From JADMJV01 sp964649085 (GTDB taxonomy: Bacteria; Vulcanimicrobiota; Xenobia; Xenobiales; JADMJV01), in contig CAZYPN010000018.1 of assembly GCA_964649085.1 (NCBI GenBank), positions 1-64,000 on the forward strand: a DNA stretch of 64,000 nucleotides, read 5' to 3'. The notes beneath the pieces are model-generated. The model worked only from the letters and a program-made list of their open reading frames with translations. It was not told the DNA's origin and made no database searches. Position numbers and translations under genes: made by a program. Below, piece by piece: positions 48,605 through 57,405 of this stretch (positions within the stretch are counted from its first letter, which is position 1; each line of letters starts with the position of its first letter).

Positions 48605-50518
48605 TTGCAGCGTCTCTTTCGTCAGTTGGTGATCTGCCTGTTGTTGGGCGTTGCAGCTCTAGGCCTGGTGTATGTCCTTCATGGCAGCAAACACGCCGCC
48701 AAGCCCATCGTCTACAGCGAATTCGTGCAGCTTGTGAGCGACGGCAAGGTCTCCCAGGTCAGCATTCAGGGCAACAAAATCCTGGGCGAGTTCGTCAAGC
48801 CCGACGACAAGGGGCGCAAGCAGTTCTCCACCTTCTTTCGTCGAGAAATGGAGCCCAGTCCCGAAGACCTGTTGACCCGCGAGAAGATTCGCTTCGACAT
48901 TCGCGACACCGAATCGTCACGCTGGTGGATCGACAACCTTTACCTGTTGCCCGTGCTCTTTGTGTCGGCCATGATCTTCATGCTGATCCGCCAGGCTCAA
49001 TCCAGCGGCGGTCAGGCCTTCTCCTTCGGTCGCAGCAAGCACAAGCTGGTGTCGGAGAATCGCGTCAAAGTCACCTTTGACGACGTGGCCGGAGTGGCCG
49101 AGGCCAAAGAAGAACTGGCCGAGGTCGTCGACTACCTCAAGTATCCCAAGAAGTATCAAAGTTTGGGGGCTCGCATCCCCCGCGGGGTGTTGCTGCTGGG
49201 CTCGCCCGGAACCGGCAAAACCCTGCTCGGTCGGGCCATCGCTGGCGAGGCCGGGGTGCCGTTCTACTACATCAGCGGTTCCGATTTCGTGGAGATGTTT
49301 GTTGGGGTGGGTGCTTCGCGCGTGCGCGATCTCTTTGAGCAGGCCAAACGCACGGCTCCGTGCGTGGTGTTCATCGACGAAATCGACGCGGTGGGACGTC
49401 AGCGTGGTGCCGGCCTGGGCGGTGGTCACGACGAGCGGGAGCAGACCCTGAACCAGTTGCTGGTCGAAATGGATGGTTTCGAGCCCAACCAGAACGTGAT
49501 CATTCTGGCCGCTACCAATCGTCCCGACGTGCTCGATCCTGCGCTGTTGCGTCCGGGGCGCTTCGACCGTCAGGTCATGGTCGACAAGCCCGATATCGCC
49601 GGGCGCCTGGCCATTCTCAAGGTGCACTCTCGGGGCAAGCCTCTGGGTGCCAATGTCGACCTGAACCTGCTGGCTCGGCAAACGCCCGGGTTCTCGGGTG
49701 CCGATCTGGAGAACCTGCTCAACGAGGCGGCCTTGCTGGCGGCCCGAGGCAATCGCGACAAGATCTACATGCAGGACTGCGAAGAAGCCATCGACCGTGT
49801 TCGCATGGGGCCCGAGCGCAAAAGCCGGGTCATTCCCGAGGACGAGCGCGAAACCACGGCCTATCACGAGGCGGGTCACGCTATGGTGGGCTGGGTGATT
49901 CCCGAGTCCGACCCGGTGCGCAAGGTGACCATCCTGCCTCGTGGCATGGCTCTGGGCATCACCAGTTTCGTGCCGGAGGAAGACCGCTATTCGGCTTCTC
50001 GCGAAGATCTGCTGGCCAAGATCGCCGTGCTGATGGCCGGGCGTGCCGCCGAAGAAATCACCTTTGGGCGCATCACCACCGGAGCCAGCAACGACATCGA
50101 ACGGGCCACCCAGATCGCGCGGGACATGGTGTGCCGCTACGGCATGAGCGAGCGCCTGGGCCCGGTTCACTTCGGGCGTAAGCAGTCGCAGGTCTTTCTG
50201 GGTCGCGATTTCAACGAGCAGAAGAACTATTCCGAGTCGGTGGCCCACGTCATCGATGATGAGGTGCGGCACCTGCTGGAACGCCAGTATGAGAGGGCCC
50301 GCTCCATCCTGGAGGAGCGCAAAGAGTTGCTCGAGGAGGTAGCCCTCGAGTTGCTCAAATCAGAGGTCATCGAAGAATCCGATTTGGAGAAGATCCTCGG
50401 CCCCTCGGCCCAGACTCTGGCCCGATCTCCCCGCCCGGCGGGCAACAAGTCGGTCAGTCTGGACGAGCCCAAAGATTCCCCCTCCACGGCGGGCCTGGGG
50501 CCCAGCGCTGCTGGATAA
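48605..50518 (+). CDS. ftsH: ATP-dependent zinc metalloprotease FtsH
   Basis: 637 residues, TTG start. Two membrane segments (about 8-26 and 120-138) flank a periplasmic domain. AAA domain: Walker A GSPGTGKT from residue 199, Walker B VVFIDEIDAVG, second region of homology ATNRPDVLDPALLRPGRFDR. Zinc site HEAGH at 421-425 and the third ligand in TTGASNDIERAT. Membrane quality-control protease. Follows the degenerate HPRT gene. The C-terminal 40 residues are disordered. Confidence 0.97.
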   Translation: MQRLFRQLVICLLLGVAALGLVYVLHGSKHAAKPIVYSEFVQLVSDGKVSQVSIQGNKILGEFVKPDDKGRKQFSTFFRREMEPSPEDLLTREKIRFDIRDTESSRWWIDNLYLLPVLFVSAMIFMLIRQAQSSGGQAFSFGRSKHKLVSENRVKVTFDDVAGVAEAKEELAEVVDYLKYPKKYQSLGARIPRGVLLLGSPGTGKTLLGRAIAGEAGVPFYYISGSDFVEMFVGVGASRVRDLFEQAKRTAPCVVFIDEIDAVGRQRGAGLGGGHDEREQTLNQLLVEMDGFEPNQNVIILAATNRPDVLDPALLRPGRFDRQVMVDKPDIAGRLAILKVHSRGKPLGANVDLNLLARQTPGFSGADLENLLNEAALLAARGNRDKIYMQDCEEAIDRVRMGPERKSRVIPEDERETTAYHEAGHAMVGWVIPESDPVRKVTILPRGMALGITSFVPEEDRYSASREDLLAKIAVLMAGRAAEEITFGRITTGASNDIERATQIARDMVCRYGMSERLGPVHFGRKQSQVFLGRDFNEQKNYSESVAHVIDDEVRHLLERQYERARSILEERKELLEEVALELLKSEVIEESDLEKILGPSAQTLARSPRPAGNKSVSLDEPKDSPSTAGLGPSAAG

Positions 50519-50524
50519 GGTTTT

Positions 50525-50644
50525 TCAGGAGCGGGCTTTCGACGACGAGGGGGCGGCCGGCTGGTTCTGGTGATTGCCGAAGGCCTGAAGCAGGCGGCGC
50601 GCCAGGGCCGAGGCCTGATTGGACGAGGGCTGTGGGTTTTGCAT
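50525..50644 (-). CDS. 39-residue small protein, minus strand
   Basis: ATG at 50644 preceded by GAGGAGTCC, encoding 39 residues (MQNPQPSSNQASALARRLLQ, AFGNHQNQPAAPSSS, KARS). It starts in the gap after ftsH and is convergent with it. Small, amphipathic middle helix, no known family. The good ribosome-binding site is the main support; it may be chance. Confidence 0.45.
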   Translation of the reverse strand: MQNPQPSSNQASALARRLLQAFGNHQNQPAAPSSSKARS

Positions 50645-50762
50645 AAGGACTCCTCTACCTGCACTGTTGGAACCTGTAGGTTCTCTGAATCCAGATTAGT
50701 CTTCAGCCTTCAACAATTCCTGAAAGAGGGGCTCGCAAGCACGTGAAGAATATTCAACGCTC

Positions 50763-51035
50763 ATGAAGCGTTTGTTACTCTCTCTCAACCTTCTCAGTTT
50801 GCTGGCCTTGCTGGTCGTTGCCGGGCTTTATGCCCTCTGGCCCGAGCATCTGCAGCAGGCGGGGTTGAGGGGCGAAGCAGGCAAAGTGGTGATGCTCCAG
50901 CTCATCTCATTCATGTTCCTTCTGGCCAGCCTGCAGGGCAGCCTCGAAATTGGTTGGAGACGTTTCTCGCTGGTGGCCTGCTTTGTGGTTCTCGGTCAAT
51001 CCATTTTGCTCTCCACCTTGCTCCCAGGACTGTAG
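50763..51035 (+). CDS. Small multi-pass membrane protein
   Basis: 90 residues with about three hydrophobic segments (LLLSLNLLSLLALLVVAGLY, VVMLQLISFMFLLASLQG, FSLVACFVVLGQSILLS). No family recognised. Lies 24 nt before the intact hpt on the same strand. Acidic residues between segments 1 and 2 (LRGEAG) face the membrane border. Confidence 0.7.
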   Translation: MKRLLLSLNLLSLLALLVVAGLYALWPEHLQQAGLRGEAGKVVMLQLISFMFLLASLQGSLEIGWRRFSLVACFVVLGQSILLSTLLPGL

Positions 51036-51059
51036 CCTCCAAGCGGGAAGGGCGGCCCC

Positions 51060-51602
51060 ATGAGTGCCCCCATTGAATCCATTGAGCGCCAGTTGCTTTC
51101 CGCCGAGGAACTGGCCGAGCGCGTGGGCCAGCTGGCCCGTCAACTCGACCGCGATTATGCCGGCAGGCGCCCGCTGTTGGTCGTTGTCTTGAAAGGCTCG
51201 GCCATCTTTGCGGCCGATCTGATGCGTCAGATGTCGGTCGACCTTGAGGTTGATTTCATCGGCACCAGTTCCTACGGCGATGCCACCGAGTCCTCCGGCA
51301 CCGTGCGCATCGTGAAAGACATCGAGGCCTCCCTCAAGGGCCGCGACGTGCTGCTGGTCGAGGATATTGTCGACACCGGTCTGACCCTGGATTACCTGCT
51401 GCGCACGCTCAGCCTGCGTGAGCCCGCCAGTCTGAAGATCTGTGCGCTGCTCGACAAGCCCAGCCGTCGTAAGGTGCAGATCCCGGTAGACTATATCGGC
51501 TTTTCCATCGACGATCACTTTGTAATCGGCTACGGATTGGATTATGCCAGTCGCTATCGCCATCTGCCCTACGTGGGCGTGCTTTCGCTGCAACATCCGT
51601 GA
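51060..51602 (+). CDS. hpt: Hypoxanthine phosphoribosyltransferase
   Basis: 180 residues. Intact family motifs: SSYGDATESSG (flexible loop), VEDIVDTGLTLDYL (PRPP loop with catalytic Asp), DKPSRRKVQIPVDYIGF and GYGLDYASRYRHLPYVG. Salvages hypoxanthine (and often guanine) with PRPP to IMP/GMP. The start at 51060 gives MSAPIESIERQLLSAEELA, in line with relatives. The C-terminal codons overlap the zinc-ribbon gene by 4 nt (GTGA). Confidence 0.96.
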   Translation: MSAPIESIERQLLSAEELAERVGQLARQLDRDYAGRRPLLVVVLKGSAIFAADLMRQMSVDLEVDFIGTSSYGDATESSGTVRIVKDIEASLKGRDVLLVEDIVDTGLTLDYLLRTLSLREPASLKICALLDKPSRRKVQIPVDYIGFSIDDHFVIGYGLDYASRYRHLPYVGVLSLQHP

Positions 51603-52204
51603 GTGCACGTCGGGTTCAAGAGCTACAAGAGCTCGACCGTCAGTTACAAGACTGGGAGCAGCAGCGTCAACGTTGCGGCCTTTCGGCCTACCGAGAACGA
51701 CAGCAGGCCCTGCAGGACCGTCTGGCCCAAGGCGAGCAGGCGGTAGCTCAAGCTCAGCACGAGATTGCCACCAAGGAACCGTTGCTGCCCCGGCTGCCCG
51801 AATTGCAGGAGGAGGTGCTGGCAGCGATGATGGTGCTGGAAGAGCTCCCCGAACAGTTGCATACGATACGGGCCGACCTGGAAGAAGTTGAACGCGAACT
51901 GGCCGAGGCCATCGAAGAGGAGTCGCTGCGTTTGCAGGCTCTGGATCAGCGTCTGTCTCAGGCCCGCCAACAACGCAGCCAGTGGTTGGCCGAATTGGGT
52001 CAGCTGGGCCAGCTATATCTGCGCTCCCAGCAGCGCCACGGCCAGGCCCTGGCCGGCGTGCATCTGGGGCGCTGCGGCCGCTGTCGTATGCAACTCCCCG
52101 AGCACGAACAGCGTCAGCTGCGGTTGGGGCACCCGCAACCCTGTTCTAGCTGTCAGTCGCTGCTGGTTCAGGGCCTCGTCGATACACAATCGCAATCACG
52201 GTAA
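51599..52204 (+). CDS. Coiled-coil protein with C4 zinc ribbon
   Basis: 201 residues, GTG overlapping the hpt stop. About residues 10-145 form a long coiled coil (LQELDRQLQDWEQQRQRCG, LEEVERELAEAIEEESLRLQ); the end has a four-Cys zinc ribbon (CGRCRMQL, CSSCQSLL). This is the arrangement of the DUF164/zf-RING_7 family, to which CT398/CdsZ (sigma-54 or ribosome-associated) belong. Function in this organism unknown. It overlaps the PP2C gene on the other strand by 59 nt. Confidence 0.87.
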   Translation: MSARRVQELQELDRQLQDWEQQRQRCGLSAYRERQQALQDRLAQGEQAVAQAQHEIATKEPLLPRLPELQEEVLAAMMVLEELPEQLHTIRADLEEVERELAEAIEEESLRLQALDQRLSQARQQRSQWLAELGQLGQLYLRSQQRHGQALAGVHLGRCGRCRMQLPEHEQRQLRLGHPQPCSSCQSLLVQGLVDTQSQSR

Positions 52205-52982
52205 TGTTGTCGCGGCCTCCGGCCGCCAACGCGCCCTCAACACAGGCGTGGGTCAGCTCCTCGGGGGAGGCTCCGTGCTCCCTGGCCCAGCCCTCCAGAT
52301 CCTCGGAGTTGACTTCGCCGCAAAGGCCGTCGCTACACAGCAGCAACAGGTCGCCCTGGCGTATGCCCAGGATGGAAGGCTGGTTGTGGGAATCGGTATC
52401 GTCGCTCCAACGGGGCTCCAGTACCAGGCGTTTCTCCTGAACGCCTCCGCCCAGGCTGGAGGTCAGCCGCGAGCGCATCGGGTGTGTTCTTGCTTCTTCG
52501 GCCGTCAGCAGGCCCTCTTCCTGAAGGTAACGCACCACCGAGTGATCGCGGGTTTGATACAGCAGCTGGCCGTCGCGGAAGTGATACAGGCGGCTGTCCC
52601 CCGTGTAAAGGTGCACACACTCGCCTGGAAAGCAGACCACGGCTACGCCGGTAGTACCCATGGTGGCCAGGTTGCTGTCCTGCAGGGCCCGCTGACGGAT
52701 AGCTTCGTCGGCCTGCACAAAACTATCCTGGAGTTGCTCGTAGAGCCGAACCTCTGGCGGGGTGGTGGTCAGGAATTTGTAGACGGTCTCCACGGCGATT
52801 TGCGCTGCCTGTGAGCCCCCCTGATGCCCCCCCATGCCGTCAGCGACCATGGCCACCAGGGCCCCGGATTCGCCCCAATCGGCGATACTCTCGAGAAGAA
52901 AGCGATCCTGATTTTCCTCGCGCACCCGCCCCCGATGACTGCGGGCAAAAGCTTCTACCCAGCATTCCTCACCCAGGGACAT
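52146..52982 (-). CDS. PP2C-family serine/threonine phosphatase
   Basis: 278 residues from the ATG at 52982. All PP2C motifs are visible: GRVREENQDRF, VADGMGGHQGG, MGTTGVAVV, YTGDSRLYHFRDG, CSDGL and GGRDNITVI; the Asp residues bind two metal ions. A Stp-type phosphatase that would reverse Ser/Thr kinase action; no Hanks kinase is seen in the window. The frame is open to 53084, but the extra part is not conserved-looking. The 3' end overlaps the zinc-ribbon gene. Confidence 0.93.
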   Translation of the reverse strand: MSLGEECWVEAFARSHRGRVREENQDRFLLESIADWGESGALVAMVADGMGGHQGGSQAAQIAVETVYKFLTTTPPEVRLYEQLQDSFVQADEAIRQRALQDSNLATMGTTGVAVVCFPGECVHLYTGDSRLYHFRDGQLLYQTRDHSVVRYLQEEGLLTAEEARTHPMRSRLTSSLGGGVQEKRLVLEPRWSDDTDSHNQPSILGIRQGDLLLLCSDGLCGEVNSEDLEGWAREHGASPEELTHACVEGALAAGGRDNITVIAIVYRRGPEPAATDS

Positions 52983-53126
52983 GGTTTTGGTCGTTTCTAC
53001 GTCCTCAAATCCGGACAACGTCACCTCCGTGGTGCGGGCAGGTTCTACGCCCACCGGGCTGAGGCCTACCGACCAGGAAAGCAAACCTGTAACACCGCTG
53101 TAACGATTTTAAGCAGCATTGAGGAT

Positions 53127-53369
53127 ATGACGTTCTTACTACAGAATGAGGTGGTGAATACATCGGTGAGCGTTCCTACTCGTCTCTTTGCCGATTGGGC
53201 TCCGGATCCCTCAAGGCCAGTGCATTCCAGCAGTCAGCCCGCTGGTGCCTCCAATCACTGGTCGAGCCTGCGCCAGGTTAGCGATACCCAGGCGTTGGCT
53301 GACAAGGCTCGCAGCTACATCTTGTCCATGCTCCATCAAGAGACTGGACCTCGACCGCCCTCCAAGTAA
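53127..53369 (+). CDS. Small hypothetical protein before the cyclase
   Basis: 80 residues from the ATG at 53127 (GAGG just upstream). N-terminus MTFLLQNEVVNTSVSVPTRL, then a Ser/Pro-rich stretch and a helix (DTQALADKARSYILSMLHQE). No leader or known domain. Ends directly at the start of the CHASE2-cyclase gene, so the two are probably in one operon. Similar in length and style to the small proteins at 24615 and 50525, but without real sequence identity. Confidence 0.55.
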   Translation: MTFLLQNEVVNTSVSVPTRLFADWAPDPSRPVHSSSQPAGASNHWSSLRQVSDTQALADKARSYILSMLHQETGPRPPSK

Positions 53370-55271
53370 ATGTCTGTGGCCGGCTCCCGGAGCCTCCCGT
53401 TCCGGGGGAAACTGGCTGTGGTCTGCTCTCTCTGTCTGGCTCTCTGGCTGGGCAGCTACTTTTCACCTGCCGGCGGCTTTGCCGCCTGGGAAACCCACTG
53501 GGTCGATCGTCTGCAGTGGCTGCGCCTGCAGCTGCGCGGGGGCGACCCGGTGCCCGAAGGTCTGTGCCTCGTCGTGCTCGACGAGGCTTCTATCGCCTAT
53601 CTCGACCGCCCCGAGATGTTCTGGGTGGGCGACATGGCCCGGCTTGCCCAGGCCGCTCTCGACTCGGGGGCCAGGGCCGTGGCTTTCGACTTCATCTTTG
53701 CCGGTTCGTCTCGAGGCGTGAGCCCGGCTGTGCAAGACGAACTGTCGGCCCAGCGTGAGCGTTTGCTGGTTACCCTGGCCACCGGAAAGGTGGCTCTGGG
53801 GGACTTTGTCGACTCGACCGCCACCCCGGGTAGCCACAATCATCCCGACCTCGATTCAGTGGCTCGCAGCCTGGGCTCGCTTTGCAGTTTGAACATCCTC
53901 AGCGATCCCGACGGTCGCTATCGGCGTTATCTCCCCTTTGTGGGCGTGGGTCAGAAGGCTGACGCCGAGCCGGGACCCTCGCTGGCGGTGTGGCTGGCCC
54001 GGCAACTGGGTGCTTCGGTCGAGTGGGAAGCCTCGGGACTGGCCCTTCATGGCCAACCCGTGCCCCTGGAGTGGAGCGGTTCCGAGCCTGTATTGCGCAG
54101 TTTCTATCGAATTCCCAACCCCCCGCTGATTTCGGCCGCAACCTTGTGGCAGAAGCTGGATCGAGGCCAGCCTCTGTCAGAGTTGAAGGACAAAGTCGTG
54201 CTGGTGGCGCCCTGGGCCGACTCGATGGGTGATTTTCGAGCTTCGATCTACGACTACTCCAGTCCGAAAGCCGACCTGGGCGGAACCCGAGGGGTTGAGC
54301 ATCACCTGGCTGCATTGCAAACCCTGTTGCGAGGTCAGCCCCTGGTGCCGTATCCGCGCTGGCTGGGTGCCCTGTGCAGCGGAACCATGTGGGGTCTTTT
54401 GCTCTGGCTCGGGCTGCGGGTCTCAGGCTATCGCCAGGCTCTGGCCGCCGGATGTACCCTGGCGCTTCACACGCTGGCTACTGCCTGGGCTTTTCTCTGG
54501 GGCGACCTGTGGCTGCCTTTTTGGGGCCCGGTGGCAGGCGCCTTGCTGGGCTACGCCACCGGTTATGAGTGGCGCTACTGGATGGTCGAGCGTCAGCGTC
54601 GTTTCACCCTGGATATGTTCTCGCGCATGGTGGCTCCACAGGTGGTCGAAAAGGTGTTGAGCGATCCTCGTTTGCAACAGCTCGGCGGGGTGCAGCGACG
54701 GGTCACGGTGCTCTACACTGACATCAACGATTTCACGCCGATGTGCGAGAAGCACACCCCCTCCGAAGTCATCGTTATGCTCAACGAATACTTTGAGGCC
54801 ATGGTGTCGTTGGTGTTCCAGCGCGAGGGTATGCTCAAACAGTTTGTCGGCGATGAAATCATGGTGATTTATGGGGCCCCCATGGAGCAGCCCGACCATG
54901 CCGCCCGGGCCGTCAATACCGCCCTGGATATGTTGGAAAAGCTCCAGGAGATGGAGCGCGCAGCGGCCGGGGCCGATGGCTTTTTCGACATCAAAGTGGG
55001 CATCAACACGGGCGACGTGGTGGTGGGCCATGTGGGGTCGCACAAGCACATGGAATATGCCGCCGTGGGTGACGACGTCAATTTGGGGGCCCGCATTATG
55101 GCCACCACCAAGAAACTAGGAGTGTCCATTTTGGTGAGCGAAGTCACCAAAAAGGAAGCCGAGCCTCATCTGCCCGAGGTCGAGTGGATCTCGCATGGGG
55201 TTCAGGCCTTCAAGGGCAAAACGGCTCAGATGGAAGTCTTTGAAGTTCGTCGCCGGAGGACAACATCGTGA
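53370..55271 (+). CDS. CHASE2-domain adenylate/guanylate cyclase
   Basis: 633 residues. One N-terminal membrane segment, a periplasmic CHASE2 sensor (about 40-330, SGARAVAFDFIFAGSS), three further membrane helices (330-400), and a class III cyclase domain (430-625). Metal Asp in LYTDINDFTP and VGDEIMVIYG, the Lys for adenine recognition in LKQFVGDE, and the transition-state Asn/Arg in VGDDVNLGARI are present, so activity is likely; nucleotide choice is not certain. Coupled to the FecR/TPR-like gene downstream (GTGA), which could deliver the signal. Confidence 0.92.
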   Translation: MSVAGSRSLPFRGKLAVVCSLCLALWLGSYFSPAGGFAAWETHWVDRLQWLRLQLRGGDPVPEGLCLVVLDEASIAYLDRPEMFWVGDMARLAQAALDSGARAVAFDFIFAGSSRGVSPAVQDELSAQRERLLVTLATGKVALGDFVDSTATPGSHNHPDLDSVARSLGSLCSLNILSDPDGRYRRYLPFVGVGQKADAEPGPSLAVWLARQLGASVEWEASGLALHGQPVPLEWSGSEPVLRSFYRIPNPPLISAATLWQKLDRGQPLSELKDKVVLVAPWADSMGDFRASIYDYSSPKADLGGTRGVEHHLAALQTLLRGQPLVPYPRWLGALCSGTMWGLLLWLGLRVSGYRQALAAGCTLALHTLATAWAFLWGDLWLPFWGPVAGALLGYATGYEWRYWMVERQRRFTLDMFSRMVAPQVVEKVLSDPRLQQLGGVQRRVTVLYTDINDFTPMCEKHTPSEVIVMLNEYFEAMVSLVFQREGMLKQFVGDEIMVIYGAPMEQPDHAARAVNTALDMLEKLQEMERAAAGADGFFDIKVGINTGDVVVGHVGSHKHMEYAAVGDDVNLGARIMATTKKLGVSILVSEVTKKEAEPHLPEVEWISHGVQAFKGKTAQMEVFEVRRRRTTS

Positions 55272-56269
55272 AGAAAACTCTTATCCTGATTGCGCTCAGT
55301 CTGGCCTGCAGCGGAGCCCTGTGGGCCAGGGCCCCGCGTCAGGCTATGGTGCTCAAGGTTCAGGGCAAGCACGTCTTTCATTCCAAGGAAATTTATTCCG
55401 AACAGGCCAGCACTGGTCAAATGTGGACGGCGGGCGACGAACTGGAACTCAAGGAGGGGGCCTCGATCGTCCTTCTGGAGCTGTCTAAGGGGCGGCAACT
55501 GGAGATCACCGGCCCGGGCACGGTGCGCGTTACGCCCGGGGGGCTCGAAGTCACCAGGGCTTCCACCCGCGAGTTGAGCAAGGTAGCTCACAAGCTGACG
55601 CTGACCGGAGAGAATCATCGTCAGATCGGTGGCAAAACGGTGCGCAATGCGGCCCAGGGAGTCACCAGCGAGTTGCGTCTGAGTTATGACATGTTGAGAG
55701 TCGACGGCGGTCAACTCGAACTGCGGGTACCCCGACCCTTCCCGCGCGAGGAGCTGCGCTTTGAGTTTTACGAGGGTTATCAACCCTGGACGCTGCTCGA
55801 CGATGGCACGGTGTTGAAGCCCGACCAGGAATTCGCACCGCGGCCTGTCGAGGAAGTGCTGGCTCGAGGCAGCGCCGCTTCCGGTGAATTGGTCTGGAAA
55901 GTTCCTCTGCCCAAGGCGTCGTCGGGCAAGCCCTGGGGCTTGATGGTGCGGGATCGCTCGGACGACGAAAGCCCCGTGCTTCTCTATACGCGGGTCGCTG
56001 CGCTGAGCACGTCAGAGTCCAAAGAAATCGGCCAATTGAAGCAGGAAACTCAGGCCTGGGCCGCCCGCGAGCCGCAAAACGCCGCCCCCTGGTTGGTGTA
56101 TGCCACTTTCCTGGAGGAAAAATCCCAGCTTCGCGAGGCCGCCGCCGCCGCCGATCGGGCTCTGAAGTTGCGTCCTGAGGACAGAGGGCTGCTCCAGCTC
56201 AAAGCTCGACTGTTGGCCGACATGGGCGACTACCAGGGAGCCTCCCAGGTGCTCAGGTCTCAGCCCTAG
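55268..56269 (+). CDS. Secreted FecR-like/TPR-like protein coupled to the cyclase
   Basis: 333 residues, GTG overlapping the cyclase stop. Signal peptide (MKKTLILIALSLACSGALWA). Residues 45-130 have the beta-strand run of FecR-like domains (AGDELELKEGASIVLLEL, ITGPGTVRVTPGGLEV). Later an Ig-like segment and TPR helices at the end (REAAAAADRALKLRPEDRGL, QLKARLLADMGDYQGA). FecR/CHASE2 pairs occur in bacterial signalling loci, so it may sense envelope state and act on the CHASE2 domain. Confidence 0.82.
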   Translation: MKKTLILIALSLACSGALWARAPRQAMVLKVQGKHVFHSKEIYSEQASTGQMWTAGDELELKEGASIVLLELSKGRQLEITGPGTVRVTPGGLEVTRASTRELSKVAHKLTLTGENHRQIGGKTVRNAAQGVTSELRLSYDMLRVDGGQLELRVPRPFPREELRFEFYEGYQPWTLLDDGTVLKPDQEFAPRPVEEVLARGSAASGELVWKVPLPKASSGKPWGLMVRDRSDDESPVLLYTRVAALSTSESKEIGQLKQETQAWAAREPQNAAPWLVYATFLEEKSQLREAAAAADRALKLRPEDRGLLQLKARLLADMGDYQGASQVLRSQP

Positions 56270-56387
56270 CCAGGAGCGCGTCGGAAAACCTGTTGTTCCG
56301 TCGCGGCAAAGCCGCTCCTCCACAAGATTTCGTGCAGTCGCCGCGATCCTGGCACAAGCTGTGGACCTTCGCCCGACCGAAAACCTA

Positions 56388-57404
56388 TCAAAAGGCCTTG
56401 TAGCCGACTTCTGAGCTGCTCTCGGTGACTTCGGGAACCGGAAGGGCTTCGACCACGGCCTTTTCGCCGAATTCGATCACGAGCGAGCCTTCGACGATGG
56501 CGAAGCGTTCGACTCGGGTTTCGACCTTTACGGGAACTTTCACCCAGGGGTTGATCCACACGTGGTCGCCCGAAGCCTGCAGCTCTGGCTTGCCCGAGGC
56601 AAAGGTCTGAATCGCTTTGAGAATGAGCGGCCGAGCCAGGCCGACGATGACTTTGACGATGTAGATCCCTAAGAGGTTGTCCCGAGTGGTCATCTGAATT
56701 TCCACAGGGATGGCCATCGGGAAGTAGCCCGTCTTGATGGTTACCTTCATGCTGCGCTCGACCAGCGCAATGTCGAGGCTGGTCAGTTTGGCCTTGCTGG
56801 GAATCTTGTCTCGGGCCACATCGATAGCCCGATTCATCATGCGCTCGCTGACCTTCACCTTGAGCTGGTGGAGCTGCACCCGGGCCGCTTGCAGCGCCTT
56901 CTTGCGGTCTTTCTCTTGAAGGTCCAGGCCCAGTACCTCGAGGTCGAGCCCCAGCACCTCTTTCATCGTGATGCCCATCAGTCGCACCAGGCAGCTCTCC
57001 ATGGTCACCCGCACGTCGGCAACTTTGGACGGGCTCAACGAAACCTCGATACGCAGGCCGCGCAGTTCCACCTTGTCGAGCAACAGGCCCAGGTTGCCCA
57101 CGATGGCCTGACGTGCCAGCTTGGCGGCTCGCCCCCAAAAGGCCGGCGCAATGGTGAGATCCAGGCGCTCCAGCACCAGCACCGCCCGCAGATTTGGGTC
57201 TTCCAGGCTTGGAGGCTTCAGGCTTTCGAGATGCACCTGAATATCCTCGAAGGTCAGGCCCTCGGCCGTTTCCGTCTTCAGCGCCAGGCTGCCCACCGAG
57301 GTGCGCAGCCCCAGGGCATGGTCAGATACCGAGGAAAGCTGGAGCTGGATCTGCGAGATCAGCACCTGGTGGATGACGTCGAGGACAGGCTGTAGTTTCT
57401 TCAC
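56388..57404 (-). CDS. Hypothetical protein downstream of fmdB
   Basis: 338 residues from the GTG at 57404, which begins just after the fmdB stop (57406-57408); the much longer upstream frame crosses fmdB in another phase. Repeated amphipathic beta strands (LSLSPSKVADVRVTMES, SMKVTIKTGYFPM, PVKVETRVERFAIVEG) and helices (KKALQAARVQLHQLKVK) recall DUF2993/LmeA-like lipid-binding proteins, but identity is weak. No leader peptide. Operon with fmdB. Confidence 0.75.
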   Translation of the reverse strand: MKKLQPVLDVIHQVLISQIQLQLSSVSDHALGLRTSVGSLALKTETAEGLTFEDIQVHLESLKPPSLEDPNLRAVLVLERLDLTIAPAFWGRAAKLARQAIVGNLGLLLDKVELRGLRIEVSLSPSKVADVRVTMESCLVRLMGITMKEVLGLDLEVLGLDLQEKDRKKALQAARVQLHQLKVKVSERMMNRAIDVARDKIPSKAKLTSLDIALVERSMKVTIKTGYFPMAIPVEIQMTTRDNLLGIYIVKVIVGLARPLILKAIQTFASGKPELQASGDHVWINPWVKVPVKVETRVERFAIVEGSLVIEFGEKAVVEALPVPEVTESSSEVGYKAF

Positions 57405-57405
57405 G

